Positions 9,707 to 18,295 of a DNA stretch of 64,000 nt are shown in pieces. Position 1 is the stretch's first letter. Each line of letters starts with the position of its first letter. Position numbers and translations under genes: made by a program. Below the pieces are notes generated by a model. That model saw nothing but the letters and a program-made list of their open reading frames with translations. It did no database searches and was not told the DNA's origin. Source of the DNA: an uncultured Porticoccus sp. (lineage in GTDB: Bacteria; Pseudomonadota; Gammaproteobacteria; Pseudomonadales; Porticoccaceae); NCBI GenBank assembly GCA_947259505.1, contig CAMYLT010000002.1:248001-312000 (forward strand), written 5' to 3'.

Positions 9707-9937
9707 CTATTTCCGATTCTCTGTAACAAAATCATCTGCACTCTCTTCCTGGTGTTGGCGCATGGCTTCACGGCGCTGTTGGCGAAGTACACCTGCCAAC
9801 AACTGTCTGCGACGACGCAGGGGACTGATGACCAGCCACAACATCACCGCAATCGAAATCACATAGGCAGACCACACGTAGGGGCCATGACCACTCATCT
9901 GCAGGAAGTCCTGCAGGCTGTCAAAACGGAACATCAT
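9707..9937 (-). CDS. ccmD: Haem exporter protein CcmD
   Basis: CcmD is a small single-helix protein needed to release holo-CcmE from the CcmABC complex. It has 76 residues, a short aromatic N-terminus (MMFRFDSLQDFLQM), one membrane helix at about 20-36, and then a basic cytoplasmic tail. The ATG overlaps the ccmC stop (ATGA), so translation is coupled. Sequence conservation in this family is low, and the assignment rests on size, topology and position between ccmC and ccmE. Confidence 0.93.
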   Translation of the reverse strand: MMFRFDSLQDFLQMSGHGPYVWSAYVISIAVMLWLVISPLRRRRQLLAGVLRQQRREAMRQHQEESADDFVTENRK

Positions 9938-10686
9938 TGTCCGCTCTCCCCTGCCGGGCCCACCATATCCTGAACCCAGCGCGTGCGCCGCTCCCGATAA
10001 AGAATTTCCGTGCGTGTATTAAGAATCAACACCACAGCATAAAAGCAATAGAACCCAAGAATCATTACCAGCAGCGGATGAAACATATCCGGGTGCATGG
10101 AGGGGGCCTCGGTCAACTTGATAGTGGCCGGCTGGTGCAGGGTGTACCACCAATCTACGGATTTATAGATGATCGGGATATTGACCATACCCACCAGAGA
10201 GAGCACCGCACTGGCTTTATTGGCCGCATCCTGACCGCTGTAGGAATATTGGAGGGCTATTACCCCAAGATACAGGAAAAACAACACCAGCATAGATGTT
10301 ATTCGAGCGTCCCAAACCCAGTAGGTTCCCCAGGTGGGCTTTCCCCATACGGCACCGGTGACCAGTGCGATAAAGGTCAGTGCCGCACCAATGGGAGCAG
10401 CGGACTTCATCACCATGTCCGCCAGCTTCATTTTCCAGATCAGCCCCACCGCTCCGGCAAGGGCCATCACGTAGTAACCCGCGAGCGCCAAAAAGGATGC
10501 TGGCACATGAATGTAGATGATACGGAAACTGTTACCCTGCTTGGCATCCTGCGGAGCAAACCCCAAACCCCAAGCGATACCAATCATCAGCAGCAATACC
10601 GCCACCCCAGACAACCAGGGCAACCATTTACCACTGGCTTGATAAAACCAGCGCGGCGAACCCAACCGATGAAACCATTGCCACAT
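9934..10686 (-). CDS. ccmC: Haem-handling membrane protein CcmC
   Basis: CcmC presents haem to CcmE. The 250 residues give six predicted helices, the tryptophan-rich WWD motif WGTYWVWD at 119-126, and axial histidines H60 (IHVPASF) and H184 (TLHQP), the same numbering as in the E. coli protein. It starts at an ATG 40 bases after ccmB and overlaps ccmD at its end. Confidence 0.97.
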   Translation of the reverse strand: MWQWFHRLGSPRWFYQASGKWLPWLSGVAVLLLMIGIAWGLGFAPQDAKQGNSFRIIYIHVPASFLALAGYYVMALAGAVGLIWKMKLADMVMKSAAPIGAALTFIALVTGAVWGKPTWGTYWVWDARITSMLVLFFLYLGVIALQYSYSGQDAANKASAVLSLVGMVNIPIIYKSVDWWYTLHQPATIKLTEAPSMHPDMFHPLLVMILGFYCFYAVVLILNTRTEILYRERRTRWVQDMVGPAGESGQ

Positions 10687-10726
10687 AAGCGTCTTTTATC
10701 TCTCTCTTAGCATGTGCTGCACATTA

Positions 10727-11398
10727 TCAGCCGTGCATGCTGACCCGCAGGGCCCCTGCCGTGGCAAAGGGTGATATCAATAGGGAAAAAGCCAGTAGCG
10801 CTCCCATGACCGCCATCGGCCCTTCTATCGAAAATCCATCTACTGACCGCTGTACCGCACTGGAACCAAAAATAAGCACCGGCATATACAGTGGCATGAC
10901 AATCAACGACAACAACAGGCCGCCTTTGCGCAGCGCCACCGTCAAGGCAGCACCAATAGCGCCAACCAGACTTAGCACGGCAGTCCCCATCAGAAGTCCC
11001 AACACCAACGGAAAATAGCCAGCTTCCGGCAGGGATAACATCATACCCAGAACTGGCGCCAGCAGAGTCAGCGGCAGGCCGCTGATTAACCAATGAGCCA
11101 GTATTTTTGCCAGCACCATCAGATACAAGGGCTGGGGTGAAATGACCAGCTGTTCTAATGTGCCATCGCGGTAGTCACTGAGAAATAAACCTTCCACTGA
11201 CAGCAGCGATGCCAACAGCGCCATCACCCACAAAATACCGGGAGCGATTTCAGCAAGACGACTGGCCTCAGGCGTCAGACCCAATGGTATCAGGGTCACC
11301 ACAATAAAAAAGAAAATGACTGGATTGGCTATTTCGCCGCGATTGCGAAAAGCCAACAGCACATCGCGACGCAGGATAGCAAGAAACCCCTGTCCCAT
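10727..11398 (-). CDS. ccmB: ABC transporter permease CcmB
   Basis: CcmB is the membrane subunit of the CcmAB ABC transporter, which uses ATP to release holo-CcmE rather than to export haem. The 223 residues carry about six helices and the family pattern FRNRGEIANPVIFF near the start, then SDYRDGTLEQLVISP in the cytoplasmic coupling region. It begins 2 bases after the ccmA stop, consistent with tight cotranslation. Confidence 0.95.
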   Translation of the reverse strand: MGQGFLAILRRDVLLAFRNRGEIANPVIFFFIVVTLIPLGLTPEASRLAEIAPGILWVMALLASLLSVEGLFLSDYRDGTLEQLVISPQPLYLMVLAKILAHWLISGLPLTLLAPVLGMMLSLPEAGYFPLVLGLLMGTAVLSLVGAIGAALTVALRKGGLLLSLIVMPLYMPVLIFGSSAVQRSVDGFSIEGPMAVMGALLAFSLLISPFATAGALRVSMHG

Positions 11399-11400
11399 AA

Positions 11401-12039
11401 TCAGGCCACCCTCGCCATATCCGTCAGTTGCAAGCGGCGGATATGGGGAATGCCTACATCCTGATGCGTGGAAAGTATCACGATGCCCCCACGCTCTGCG
11501 TGCTGGACAAGCAATCCCTCCAGTTCGGCAACGCCTTGCTTATCAATAGCGGTAAATGGCTCATCCAGTACCCAAAGAGGCGCCTCTGTCACAAGCAATC
11601 GGGCAAGGGCGGCACGCCGCTGCTGTCCGGCAGAAAGCGTGTAGCAAGGAACGTCTTCGTAACCCCGGAGCCCCATGCGGGCCAATACGTCCAGGGATTC
11701 AAGAGAGGTGTTATCCGGATGAACTCGACGCCACCACTGCAAGTTTTCCACCGGGGACAACGATTGCTTGAGGCCCGGCAGATGACCGAGAAAGAGCATA
11801 TTTTGCAGATAGGTCTGACGATGGCGCAGAGCATCCTCACCGCGCCATATCAGTCGTCCTACTGTGGGATTCAATGCTGTAGCAATAATACGCAGCAACG
11901 TTGTTTTGCCTGCGCCATTGGGGCCTTCCACCTGCAAAATATCGCCGGCTTCCAAAGCAACACTAACGCCAGAGAACAACAGATTGTCGTCTCGTTCAAA
12001 GGCGATGGCATCCAGAGAGAGAACAGCAGCTTGGGACAA
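11401..12039 (-). CDS. ccmA: Cytochrome c biogenesis ATPase CcmA
   Basis: CcmA is the ATP-binding subunit of the CcmAB transporter. In 212 residues there are Walker A GPNGAGKTT (39-47), the signature LSAGQQRR (135-142), Walker B LWVLDEP (155-161) and a switch histidine in STHQD. The LSAGQQRR variant is typical of CcmA. The start is TTG at 12039, chosen because the family N-terminus MSQAAVLSLD follows and no ATG is near. It is the first gene of the ccm operon. The operon promoter is not obvious, and transcription may come from the small gene upstream. Confidence 0.96.
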   Translation of the reverse strand: MSQAAVLSLDAIAFERDDNLLFSGVSVALEAGDILQVEGPNGAGKTTLLRIIATALNPTVGRLIWRGEDALRHRQTYLQNMLFLGHLPGLKQSLSPVENLQWWRRVHPDNTSLESLDVLARMGLRGYEDVPCYTLSAGQQRRAALARLLVTEAPLWVLDEPFTAIDKQGVAELEGLLVQHAERGGIVILSTHQDVGIPHIRRLQLTDMARVA

Positions 12040-12148
12040 CGGGCAATAATCCGGCCAGTGGCAAAAGCGGTATTATGCCAAAACTTCTGGGAAGGAGGTG
12101 AAAACTTGGCACTGCTAGAAAAAACAGTACGGAATCAACCTGTACGGA

Positions 12149-12328
12149 TCAGTCAAAATCGTAATCGCGGATCATTTTTTGCAGACGACGCTCTTCCAGC
12201 CGGTCTTCCAACCGTCGGCGCGACTCTGAACTCACAACTTTTATGACTTCTTCAGCACGAGGCTCCACCTCAGTTTCGCCTTCCTCAGCATCAAAATCAT
12301 CGTCATCTAATGCGTCATCGCCACTCAT
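12149..12328 (-). CDS. Small acidic/basic protein of the PA3496 type (59 aa)
   Basis: This short gene opens with ATG at 12326-12328 after a strong Shine-Dalgarno (GGAGGAATTTCG). It encodes 59 residues. The first half is very acidic (MSGDDALDDDDFDAEEG) and the second half is basic and helical, with SRRRLEDRLEERRLQKMI ending in RDYDFD. The basic helix and the DYDF ending match the PA3496 family, small proteins of unknown role common in Pseudomonas relatives. A good promoter lies upstream at 12399-12427. It sits between the arsenosugar-type genes and ccmA, all on the same strand, so its transcript could run into ccm. The function is unknown; nucleic-acid or protein binding is only a guess. Confidence 0.8.
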   Translation of the reverse strand: MSGDDALDDDDFDAEEGETEVEPRAEEVIKVVSSESRRRLEDRLEERRLQKMIRDYDFD

Positions 12329-12398
12329 ATCGAAATTCCTCCATCCCGATACCTACCACCTCAGCGAAACAGTGAAAAACCACTGTCATTTTTCCGCA

Positions 12399-12427
12399 AA
12401 ATTAGGCGCAAAACCCAAAAGGGTCAA
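12399..12427 (-). promoter_or_regulatory. Putative sigma-70 promoter for the PA3496-type gene (possibly ccm)
   Basis: On the minus strand, TTGACC (12422-12427) is separated by 17 bases from TAATTT (12399-12404), about 70 bases upstream of the ATG at 12328. It lies just downstream of the end of the preceding gene (12448), which makes an independent transcript plausible. Confidence 0.5.
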
Positions 12428-12447
12428 GAAAAACAATCCCTTTTATT

Positions 12448-13095
12448 TCATAAGGATAGTCTTTTTTTGTAAAAAAAATGCAGTTTTGGGTGGCCCATTA
12501 GATGCTGCAAATCTTCAGGACGGTCAATATCCGGCAATATATCCAGTTCACGCCACTGCCAACCCATGCCCCCAAGGCGCTCTCGGGTACGGGTCAAAAC
12601 CTGTTCGGAGCCCCATGGGATACCTGAAAATAATACGGGTGCAGCGACCGTCAGACCGATCAAAACATAACCACCGTCTTCTGCTGGACCGAGTACAGCA
12701 GGCACCTCATCCAACGCCAGAAATGCCGATCGAATGTAGTCTGGATCAATGGCCGGGCAATCACTGCCAATCAGCACAACTTTAGCGTAATGCTGCAAAC
12801 GGTCCGCAAAAGCAAACGCCATTCGCTCACCAAGGTCTGCCCCATGCTGATTGCGGGCGACTACCGTCGTGTCACCAAGGAGTTCCTCGAAAAATGTATG
12901 CGGCTCGCTCCACCAGAGTTCCTGATGTGCGATATGCCCTCGCTTCTGGGTATCAAACACCTGTCTCACCAAGGCACAGTGCAGTGCCAGGCAACCTTCA
13001 TCACCGAGCGCCGAGCGCAGACGTGTTTTGACGGTCCCTGGGCGAGGCGCCTTGGCAAATTGCACCAGGCAACTGTCCGGAAAGGCGATATTCAC
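12448..13095 (-). CDS. TIGR04282-type glycosyltransferase (DUF2064), arsenosugar/selenodomain-associated
   Basis: This is a nucleotidyl- or glycosyl-transferase-like protein of the rSAM-associated transferase 1 family, with 215 residues from the GTG start. It shows FAKAPRPGTVKTRL near the start, GSDCPAIDPDYI in the middle, the hallmark GPAEDGGYVLIG, and LPDIDRPEDL near the end. The GTG start is chosen because it overlaps the stop of the upstream gene as GTGA, and an earlier start would run well inside that gene. The C-terminus (FFYKKRLSL) is encoded by T and A homopolymers, where indels could shift the frame. Known relatives occur with ArsS and are proposed to build arsenosugars. The substrate here is inferred, not shown. 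Confidence 0.85.
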   Translation of the reverse strand: MNIAFPDSCLVQFAKAPRPGTVKTRLRSALGDEGCLALHCALVRQVFDTQKRGHIAHQELWWSEPHTFFEELLGDTTVVARNQHGADLGERMAFAFADRLQHYAKVVLIGSDCPAIDPDYIRSAFLALDEVPAVLGPAEDGGYVLIGLTVAAPVLFSGIPWGSEQVLTRTRERLGGMGWQWRELDILPDIDRPEDLQHLMGHPKLHFFYKKRLSL

Positions 13096-13763
13096 TGGGG
13101 GTAATAACGTCTTAGCAGGAACTGCGGAGAAACGCCGACAGCATAAGCCAGACGAAAGCACCACATCTGCAAGACGGTTTTGAAAATGCCCCGCTGCTCC
13201 CAGCGGCGACTAGAGGTTACTACCGGCGCGCCGAGCACAGTGGGCCTGGCAACGCGCTTCAGTTCGCGACTGAAGGCCACATCCTCCATGAGGGAAATAT
13301 CTGGAAATCCATCCAGCTGCTCAAATAGATCGCGCCGCACAAACAGCGCCTGATCGCCAGTAGCGATACCCGATAGTCGTGAACGCCAGCTCATAGCCTG
13401 CTCTACCACTCTCAGCAGCCAATGTTTTCCGCTAAGCCTGACAGGGAAGAATCCCCAGCTAGCACCTTCTAACCAGTGGTAAGTAAACCCCTCTGGCAGC
13501 CGGGTATCAACATGCAGGAACAATAGGTATTCGGCGCTCGACCGGGCCGCACCGGCATTCATTTGCAATGCACGCCCCATGGAACTGCAGATTAGTTGGT
13601 CTACCTGAGATGTCGCCAGCTCAACGGTGCCATCGGTGCTGCCCCCATCCACCAGAATAATTTCAACGCCGGATTGGCGCAGGGGTGCAAGACTGGCAAG
13701 ACAATCAGCAATTTGCTCAAATTCGTTGAGTACCGGAACCACCACACTAAGTGATGACGGCAT
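13092..13763 (-). CDS. TIGR04283-type family 2 glycosyltransferase, arsenosugar/selenodomain-associated
   Basis: This GT-A fold family 2 glycosyltransferase has 223 residues. The donor-binding region reads SVVVPVLNEFEQI and EIILVDGGSTDGT, and a DXD-like FLHVDTRLP lies near residue 87. A later GDQALFVRR and SLMEDVAFSREL carry acceptor-side acidic residues. The ATG ending at 13763 overlaps the arsS stop by one base (TGATG), and its own stop overlaps the next start. Such proteins are called rSAM/selenodomain-associated transferase 2 and accompany ArsS. The likely role is adding a sugar to an arsenic- or selenium-containing intermediate, by context only. Confidence 0.88.
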   Translation of the reverse strand: MPSSLSVVVPVLNEFEQIADCLASLAPLRQSGVEIILVDGGSTDGTVELATSQVDQLICSSMGRALQMNAGAARSSAEYLLFLHVDTRLPEGFTYHWLEGASWGFFPVRLSGKHWLLRVVEQAMSWRSRLSGIATGDQALFVRRDLFEQLDGFPDISLMEDVAFSRELKRVARPTVLGAPVVTSSRRWEQRGIFKTVLQMWCFRLAYAVGVSPQFLLRRYYPQ

Positions 13764-14740
13764 CAGGCCAGTGCTCCGCCGCAGCTGCTGCCCTGGCCCG
13801 CGGTACAGCCATAACAATGTTCGCCGATAACGATGGGGCGGTCGGCCAGATTGCCCCTGAGCAGCTCTCGCAAATGCCGCGGCTTGTCTGAAGCGATGAC
13901 ATCGTGGTTAGTTGCCAACATGGGAAAAGCTAACATCTGATTGAAATCGCAATCATAGAGATAGCCCTGCCAATCCACGCTGACGGTATCGCGACACATC
14001 AATCCATCCAGATTGGCTGATTGAAAATTGTCTTTCAATAACTGCATGTAGGTCTGATAGCCCCCTTTCGCCAGCAGCGTTGCCCCAAAACGACTGATAG
14101 GCATATTGGTAATGGTGTACAAGTGATTAAAGTGAATACCGAAGTCTTCTAAAAGACGCTGCTTGTAATCTTTTTCCAGTAATTGCTGTGCGGGGGGCAA
14201 AAATGGACCACCCGGGTTGTAAACCAGATTGAGAGGCAAGCGAGGATCACGACCATAGCCCTTAGAATTCAACTGTTGCAACGCCTCAATACTATGATGA
14301 AAAACGCCTTTGCCACGCTGCTGATCGACATTCTCCTCCGTATAACAGGGCAACGAGGCGACGATGGTGACGCCCTGTTGCGCCAGGAACGACAACAGAT
14401 CCTCGTAACCAGGCTCCAATAGAATCGTGAGGTTGCAGCGATCAATCACCTCAATACCCAACTTGGTCGCCTCAGTCACCAGATAACGGAAGTGAGGATT
14501 CATTTCGGGGGCTCCACCTGTCAGGTCCAGGGTGGTCGGACGCCTCGTGCGCAGCACCTTCAGTACCAATTCGACGGTATCCCCATCCATCAGCTCCGTA
14601 CGGGTGGGCCCTGCATTGACATGGCAGTGGCTACAACTCTGGTTACACAAATAACCCAGGTTGGCCTGTAGGGTGACGAATCCGGTTCGTTGCAGCGGAG
14701 GAAAATCTGTGTCCAGCAGTAAAGATCGGGTGTCTTGCAT
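13763..14740 (-). CDS. arsS: Arsenosugar biosynthesis radical SAM protein ArsS
   Basis: ArsS-family enzymes are thought to attach the 5'-deoxyadenosyl group of SAM to methylated arsenicals on the way to arsenosugars. The 325 residues have the radical SAM cluster motif CNQSCSHC (C32, C36, C39), LDLTGGAPEMNPHFRYLV for SAM binding, and the DUF3641-like C-terminal part ending in HCYGCTAGQGSSCGGA, which is cysteine-rich as in this family. The start is ATG. It is the first gene of a three-gene overlapping unit. No arsenite methyltransferase (ArsM) is present in the window, so the methylated substrate would have to come from elsewhere in the genome or the environment. Confidence 0.93.
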   Translation of the reverse strand: MQDTRSLLLDTDFPPLQRTGFVTLQANLGYLCNQSCSHCHVNAGPTRTELMDGDTVELVLKVLRTRRPTTLDLTGGAPEMNPHFRYLVTEATKLGIEVIDRCNLTILLEPGYEDLLSFLAQQGVTIVASLPCYTEENVDQQRGKGVFHHSIEALQQLNSKGYGRDPRLPLNLVYNPGGPFLPPAQQLLEKDYKQRLLEDFGIHFNHLYTITNMPISRFGATLLAKGGYQTYMQLLKDNFQSANLDGLMCRDTVSVDWQGYLYDCDFNQMLAFPMLATNHDVIASDKPRHLRELLRGNLADRPIVIGEHCYGCTAGQGSSCGGALA

Positions 14741-14855
14741 AAAGCTATTCAGCCAAGAGAGTATCGAGTTTCAATTGTGACCGGCAGTGTGCTGAAAAGT
14801 TTACCAATGCAGGACCCGACAGGTTTGTTACTATTTATTTCGGTTTCACCGCAAT

Positions 14856-15584
14856 ATGAGTAGAACCTTCATGAGCAGCCCCGCATACCAATCCGTCGTC
14901 ATACTTACCGGTGCAGGTATCTCAGCAGAATCTGGCATACGAACTTTTCGCGCCAGCGATGGCCTATGGGAAGAACATCGTATCGAGGATGTGGCCTCTC
15001 CGGAAGGCTTTTTGCGGGATCCTGTCACAGTGCATCGCTTCTATAACCTGCGCCGGGAGCAACTGCTTCACCAAGGGATAAAGCCTAATGCTGCCCACCA
15101 GGCACTCGCCGCGTTCGAGACCCGCTTCCCAGGTCGCCTCACGTTGGTCACACAAAATATCGACGATCTGCATGAACAGGCGGGCAGCCAACGGCCACTT
15201 CACATGCACGGCGAGTTACTGAAAATTCGCTGCCAGCAAAGCGGGCAGGTTTTTGAGTGCCGGGAGGAGACATCCGTCACGTCAGTTTGCCCTTGCTGCG
15301 GGATATCGGGCAACCTGCGACCGCATGTCGTGTGGTTCGGGGAAATGCCGCTCTACATGGATGCTATCTACGATGCTTTGGATAAATGCGACCTGTTCAT
15401 CGCCATTGGCACCTCCGGCAATGTATACCCGGCGGCGGGGTTTTTTGCAGTAGCCCGCGCGGCTGGCGCCCACACGGTAGAACTCAATCTGGAGACGTCA
15501 GCCAATGGCTCCCGTTTTCATGAACAACACTATGGATTGGCCTCCGCTATCGTCCCCGCGTACCTGAACACCGTGTATCCCTGA
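14856..15584 (+). CDS. cobB: NAD-dependent protein deacylase, CobB-type sirtuin
   Basis: This SIR2-family enzyme removes acetyl or succinyl groups from lysines using NAD. In 242 residues there are [10 protein letters not shown] (19-28), the NAD site TQNIDDLH (99-106), the catalytic histidine H118 in LHMHGEL, and [10 protein letters not shown]63 and R66 in FYNLRR match the YXXR pair that lets class III sirtuins remove succinyl and malonyl groups. Cysteines C126, C135, C145 and C148 could bind zinc, though their spacing is irregular. The ATG at 14856 is used; 14871 is an alternative. It diverges from arsS and converges with the AstE-like gene. Confidence 0.93.
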   Translation: MSRTFMSSPAYQSVVILTGAGISAESGIRTFRASDGLWEEHRIEDVASPEGFLRDPVTVHRFYNLRREQLLHQGIKPNAAHQALAAFETRFPGRLTLVTQNIDDLHEQAGSQRPLHMHGELLKIRCQQSGQVFECREETSVTSVCPCCGISGNLRPHVVWFGEMPLYMDAIYDALDKCDLFIAIGTSGNVYPAAGFFAVARAAGAHTVELNLETSANGSRFHEQHYGLASAIVPAYLNTVYP

Positions 15585-15592
15585 GCAGAACA

Positions 15593-16708
15593 CTACTCCG
15601 GCAATAAACGGGGGCCTGTTTGGCCAAAAATGGGCCAGTGGTCATCAGCCGGCGGCTCCTCCCGTTCGTGATAAGCTTCCTTGACCGCGTAGAGCAGACA
15701 GTCGCTGATAGCAATGCGCGGGGTAGTCGTCACCATAAAAAGCTTCAATGTGGTGCCGGGATAGAGCTTGCCTTCCCGGGCCACAAAGTACTGTTCTATG
15801 ACATTTTGACCCTGCGCATCTATCACCCTGAGTGCCGCCAGCCCTTTCGTCCCCAACCAGGCAAGGGGTGAGTCGGGGCGTGCCACCCCAAAATTGCGGC
15901 GGTCAATATGCAGCGGCAAGGTGATATCGGCTTCCCGACTGGGCTCATCTGCATAGCAAAGAGTACAACCCTCAGCGAGCTCCAGGCGAACTGGGTGGCG
16001 ATAAATATCCATTTCCTGCATGGGCTCAACCGCATCAGGATCACCTTGGGCTAGATCAACGACAGACAAAAAACGGCGCAACCCCTGCAATGCGATATGG
16101 TCGGAAAGCACCTGCGCAGCTCCTCCGCACTCGACAGTCAAGATGGGACAGCCCAGATCTTCGACCTCCATCAGAGCCCCCAAACGGATATCGGTAATAA
16201 TCAATCGATGGGTAAATAATGCTGCCAGTTCGAGAAAACAATCGTGCTCGGCCACACACACGGCAAAAGACGGACCATCGCCGGATGTGTTGTGCAAATC
16301 GATCACTGCCTCCGGGGCATGCTCGCGAATCAACTCCAGCAGTGCTCTGGCCAATTGCCCCTGCTCCCCCTCAAAAGGTGGCGCAAACAGTCGATTCATG
16401 TCCCTATACGGGGACAGAAAGCGATGGCTGAACGGCGGCTCTGCAAGTGCAGCCGATACGGAGGCAATCGCCACCAAGGTGGTGACTTCCGGTTGAAATG
16501 GCTCCCGTAGCAGTTGATGAATGGCCTTCAGGCCAGAGGGTTCGTTACCGTGCAGCAGGGTGACCACAAAACGGCAACGACTATTATCCCGACCCTCCAG
16601 ATGAATAAGGGTCGGTCCGGCAAGCTCACTGAGAAATGCCTCCACTGATTCAGGAATCAGTGAGGAAGGCGGATTGCGAAGTAGCCGGAAGGCCGCTGTG
16701 GGTAACAT
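15593..16708 (-). CDS. Succinylglutamate desuccinylase/aspartoacylase family zinc hydrolase
   Basis: This M14-like zinc amidohydrolase has 371 residues. HGNEPSG supplies H53 and E56 and VIDLHNTSGDG supplies H139, which together form the expected zinc site. RDMNRLF (102-108) resembles the substrate-binding loop, and TVECGGA follows near residue 190. Family members split N-acyl amino acids, such as succinylglutamate or acetylaspartate. The arginine-succinyltransferase genes that accompany true AstE are absent, so its substrate is unknown. It lies 61 bases downstream of a carboxylate-amine ligase gene on the same strand, which may make or use a related amide. Confidence 0.85.
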   Translation of the reverse strand: MLPTAAFRLLRNPPSSLIPESVEAFLSELAGPTLIHLEGRDNSRCRFVVTLLHGNEPSGLKAIHQLLREPFQPEVTTLVAIASVSAALAEPPFSHRFLSPYRDMNRLFAPPFEGEQGQLARALLELIREHAPEAVIDLHNTSGDGPSFAVCVAEHDCFLELAALFTHRLIITDIRLGALMEVEDLGCPILTVECGGAAQVLSDHIALQGLRRFLSVVDLAQGDPDAVEPMQEMDIYRHPVRLELAEGCTLCYADEPSREADITLPLHIDRRNFGVARPDSPLAWLGTKGLAALRVIDAQGQNVIEQYFVAREGKLYPGTTLKLFMVTTTPRIAISDCLLYAVKEAYHEREEPPADDHWPIFGQTGPRLLPE

Positions 16709-16769
16709 AAAACCGTTAATGCCTCGCTGTCATCTAACAAAATTGTAACACTGCCAGCCAGTCCCTCGG

Positions 16770-18257
16770 CTACAGCGCCGGCCAGCGTGCAACAGGTGTA
16801 TTACTTTGCGAAAGCTGACAATAATCACGCACCAAGCACTGAGAGGCCTCTTGTGGGGACAGACGTTTCTCCAACAGTCGGTTGTACTGCCGCAACTGCC
16901 AGCTGGCGCCGGTCTGCCTGCGCCGTAGGCGCTCGTCAATCAACGCCAACCACTTGGTGACCTCACTTGGGTTCACGCCAATCTTCGCAAGCCCCTTTCC
17001 GGCAAGAGGCAGAAGCTGTTCGAGGACATCTGCCAGCAGCATCTCAGACAGTCCATTTTGTCGGGCGTTGGGCCAGTACACTTTTGCCGCCAGACCAAAC
17101 TGTGCCGCTCGATAAAAATTCTGCTGGGCGCAGGAAAATGGTAACGCTGATAACAACGGTTCAACTTCCCCGGCCAATCCTTCAGCCAAGCCTATAAACA
17201 AAGCAGCATTCGCCGCCATGTCAGCTGCACTCGGTCCGGCGGGAAGTACCCGCATTTCTATGCGCAGATGGGGGTCCTTGCCGGCGGCGTAGATTGGCCT
17301 GTTCCAGGACCAGATAGTTCCATCATGCAAACAAAGCTCAGCCAGCTTTGGGGTGCCCCCATTGGCCACCACAGCCAGGGGCTCTTCATCGCTGACAATG
17401 GGAATCAGCGGAGGGTAAAGCTGTACCGTTTCCCGAAACAATTCCAGAGGACTGTGTCGCAACCAGCCTTGACCAAAGCTAACCCGGGGAGGGGGACAGC
17501 GGGGACCCGAAGTTGAAGCCTGACCATCAATGGACTGGCAGAAAAGTGGTATGCGGGTTTCCTGCCAGAGACGATGTCCCATCAACAGCGGCGAGTTTGC
17601 TGACACGCCCACCATTAGCGGCGTAATCAGTTGAACCACATTCCACAAATTGACGAAATCACCCACAACGGGGCGGTAGTGAAGCTGAAAAGAAGTACAA
17701 GCGCCCTCAAGGGTGACGTCATCGTGTATCAGATGCAGGCTATCCTGGCCGTCAATCTGGATGCCAAGGCTGTTGTCGCGGCTTTGTCGTACGGCCTCTG
17801 CGAGCACATGATAGCGGGGGATGTCAGTCATCACTTGAGGGCCGAAATCGGTTTCCCGGAGGGTAGGTAAAATACCGATGGGAAGCACCGTGCCGTCCTG
17901 ATGCTGCATAAGTGTTCGCAACTGCAAGAGGTTGTCCAGCATCTGCTGCTCCAACCCAGAGAATGGCGCACCAGCAGCCTGGACAGGCGTGAGGTTGAAT
18001 TCCAGATTGTAACGGTTTAATTCCAGAGTCAGCCTGGGGTCGTTCAACGCCTGCTGAATGGCCCGGTTGTCCAGCGCCGGAAACCCCTCACTGTCCAGCA
18101 GGTAGAGCTCCAGTTCCGCCCCAATGCTAGCAGTCCCTGCACCGAAGCCAGGGCGCTGCAACACTACATCAAGAGCATCCAGGCAATGGTGGAGTTTACC
18201 CTGAAAAGCCCGAAAGTCCTCGGCACAGAACCTGGTCTGTTCAATTGACTGTCCCAT
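16770..18257 (-). CDS. GCS2-type glutamate-cysteine ligase-like protein
   Basis: This is an ATP-dependent carboxylate-amine ligase of the glutamate-cysteine ligase 2 group. The 495 residues contain IGAELELYLLDSEG (about 45-58), the start of the ATP/metal site, followed by LTLELNRYNLEFN and a long central region with acidic residues expected for metal binding (RIEMRVLPAGPS). It is longer than E. coli YbdK (about 370 residues). Whether it makes gamma-glutamylcysteine or joins glutamate to another amine cannot be said. It lies between an AstE-like hydrolase and a glutamate-synthase-like gene, with short gaps, suggesting an amino-acid-related unit. Confidence 0.8.
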   Translation of the reverse strand: MGQSIEQTRFCAEDFRAFQGKLHHCLDALDVVLQRPGFGAGTASIGAELELYLLDSEGFPALDNRAIQQALNDPRLTLELNRYNLEFNLTPVQAAGAPFSGLEQQMLDNLLQLRTLMQHQDGTVLPIGILPTLRETDFGPQVMTDIPRYHVLAEAVRQSRDNSLGIQIDGQDSLHLIHDDVTLEGACTSFQLHYRPVVGDFVNLWNVVQLITPLMVGVSANSPLLMGHRLWQETRIPLFCQSIDGQASTSGPRCPPPRVSFGQGWLRHSPLELFRETVQLYPPLIPIVSDEEPLAVVANGGTPKLAELCLHDGTIWSWNRPIYAAGKDPHLRIEMRVLPAGPSAADMAANAALFIGLAEGLAGEVEPLLSALPFSCAQQNFYRAAQFGLAAKVYWPNARQNGLSEMLLADVLEQLLPLAGKGLAKIGVNPSEVTKWLALIDERLRRRQTGASWQLRQYNRLLEKRLSPQEASQCLVRDYCQLSQSNTPVARWPAL

Positions 18258-18295
18258 TCAGCTTTCCACCTCCTGTCGCCAAACATTAATCCTAA

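Noticed and set aside
9937..10710. A 257-codon plus-strand frame over ccmC
   Set aside because: ccmC on the other strand has all its motifs; the plus frame gives a low-complexity, Pro/His-rich product.
11428..12246. A 272-codon plus-strand frame over ccmA
   Set aside because: It overlaps ccmA and the PA3496-type gene, which both have strong support, and carries no known motif.
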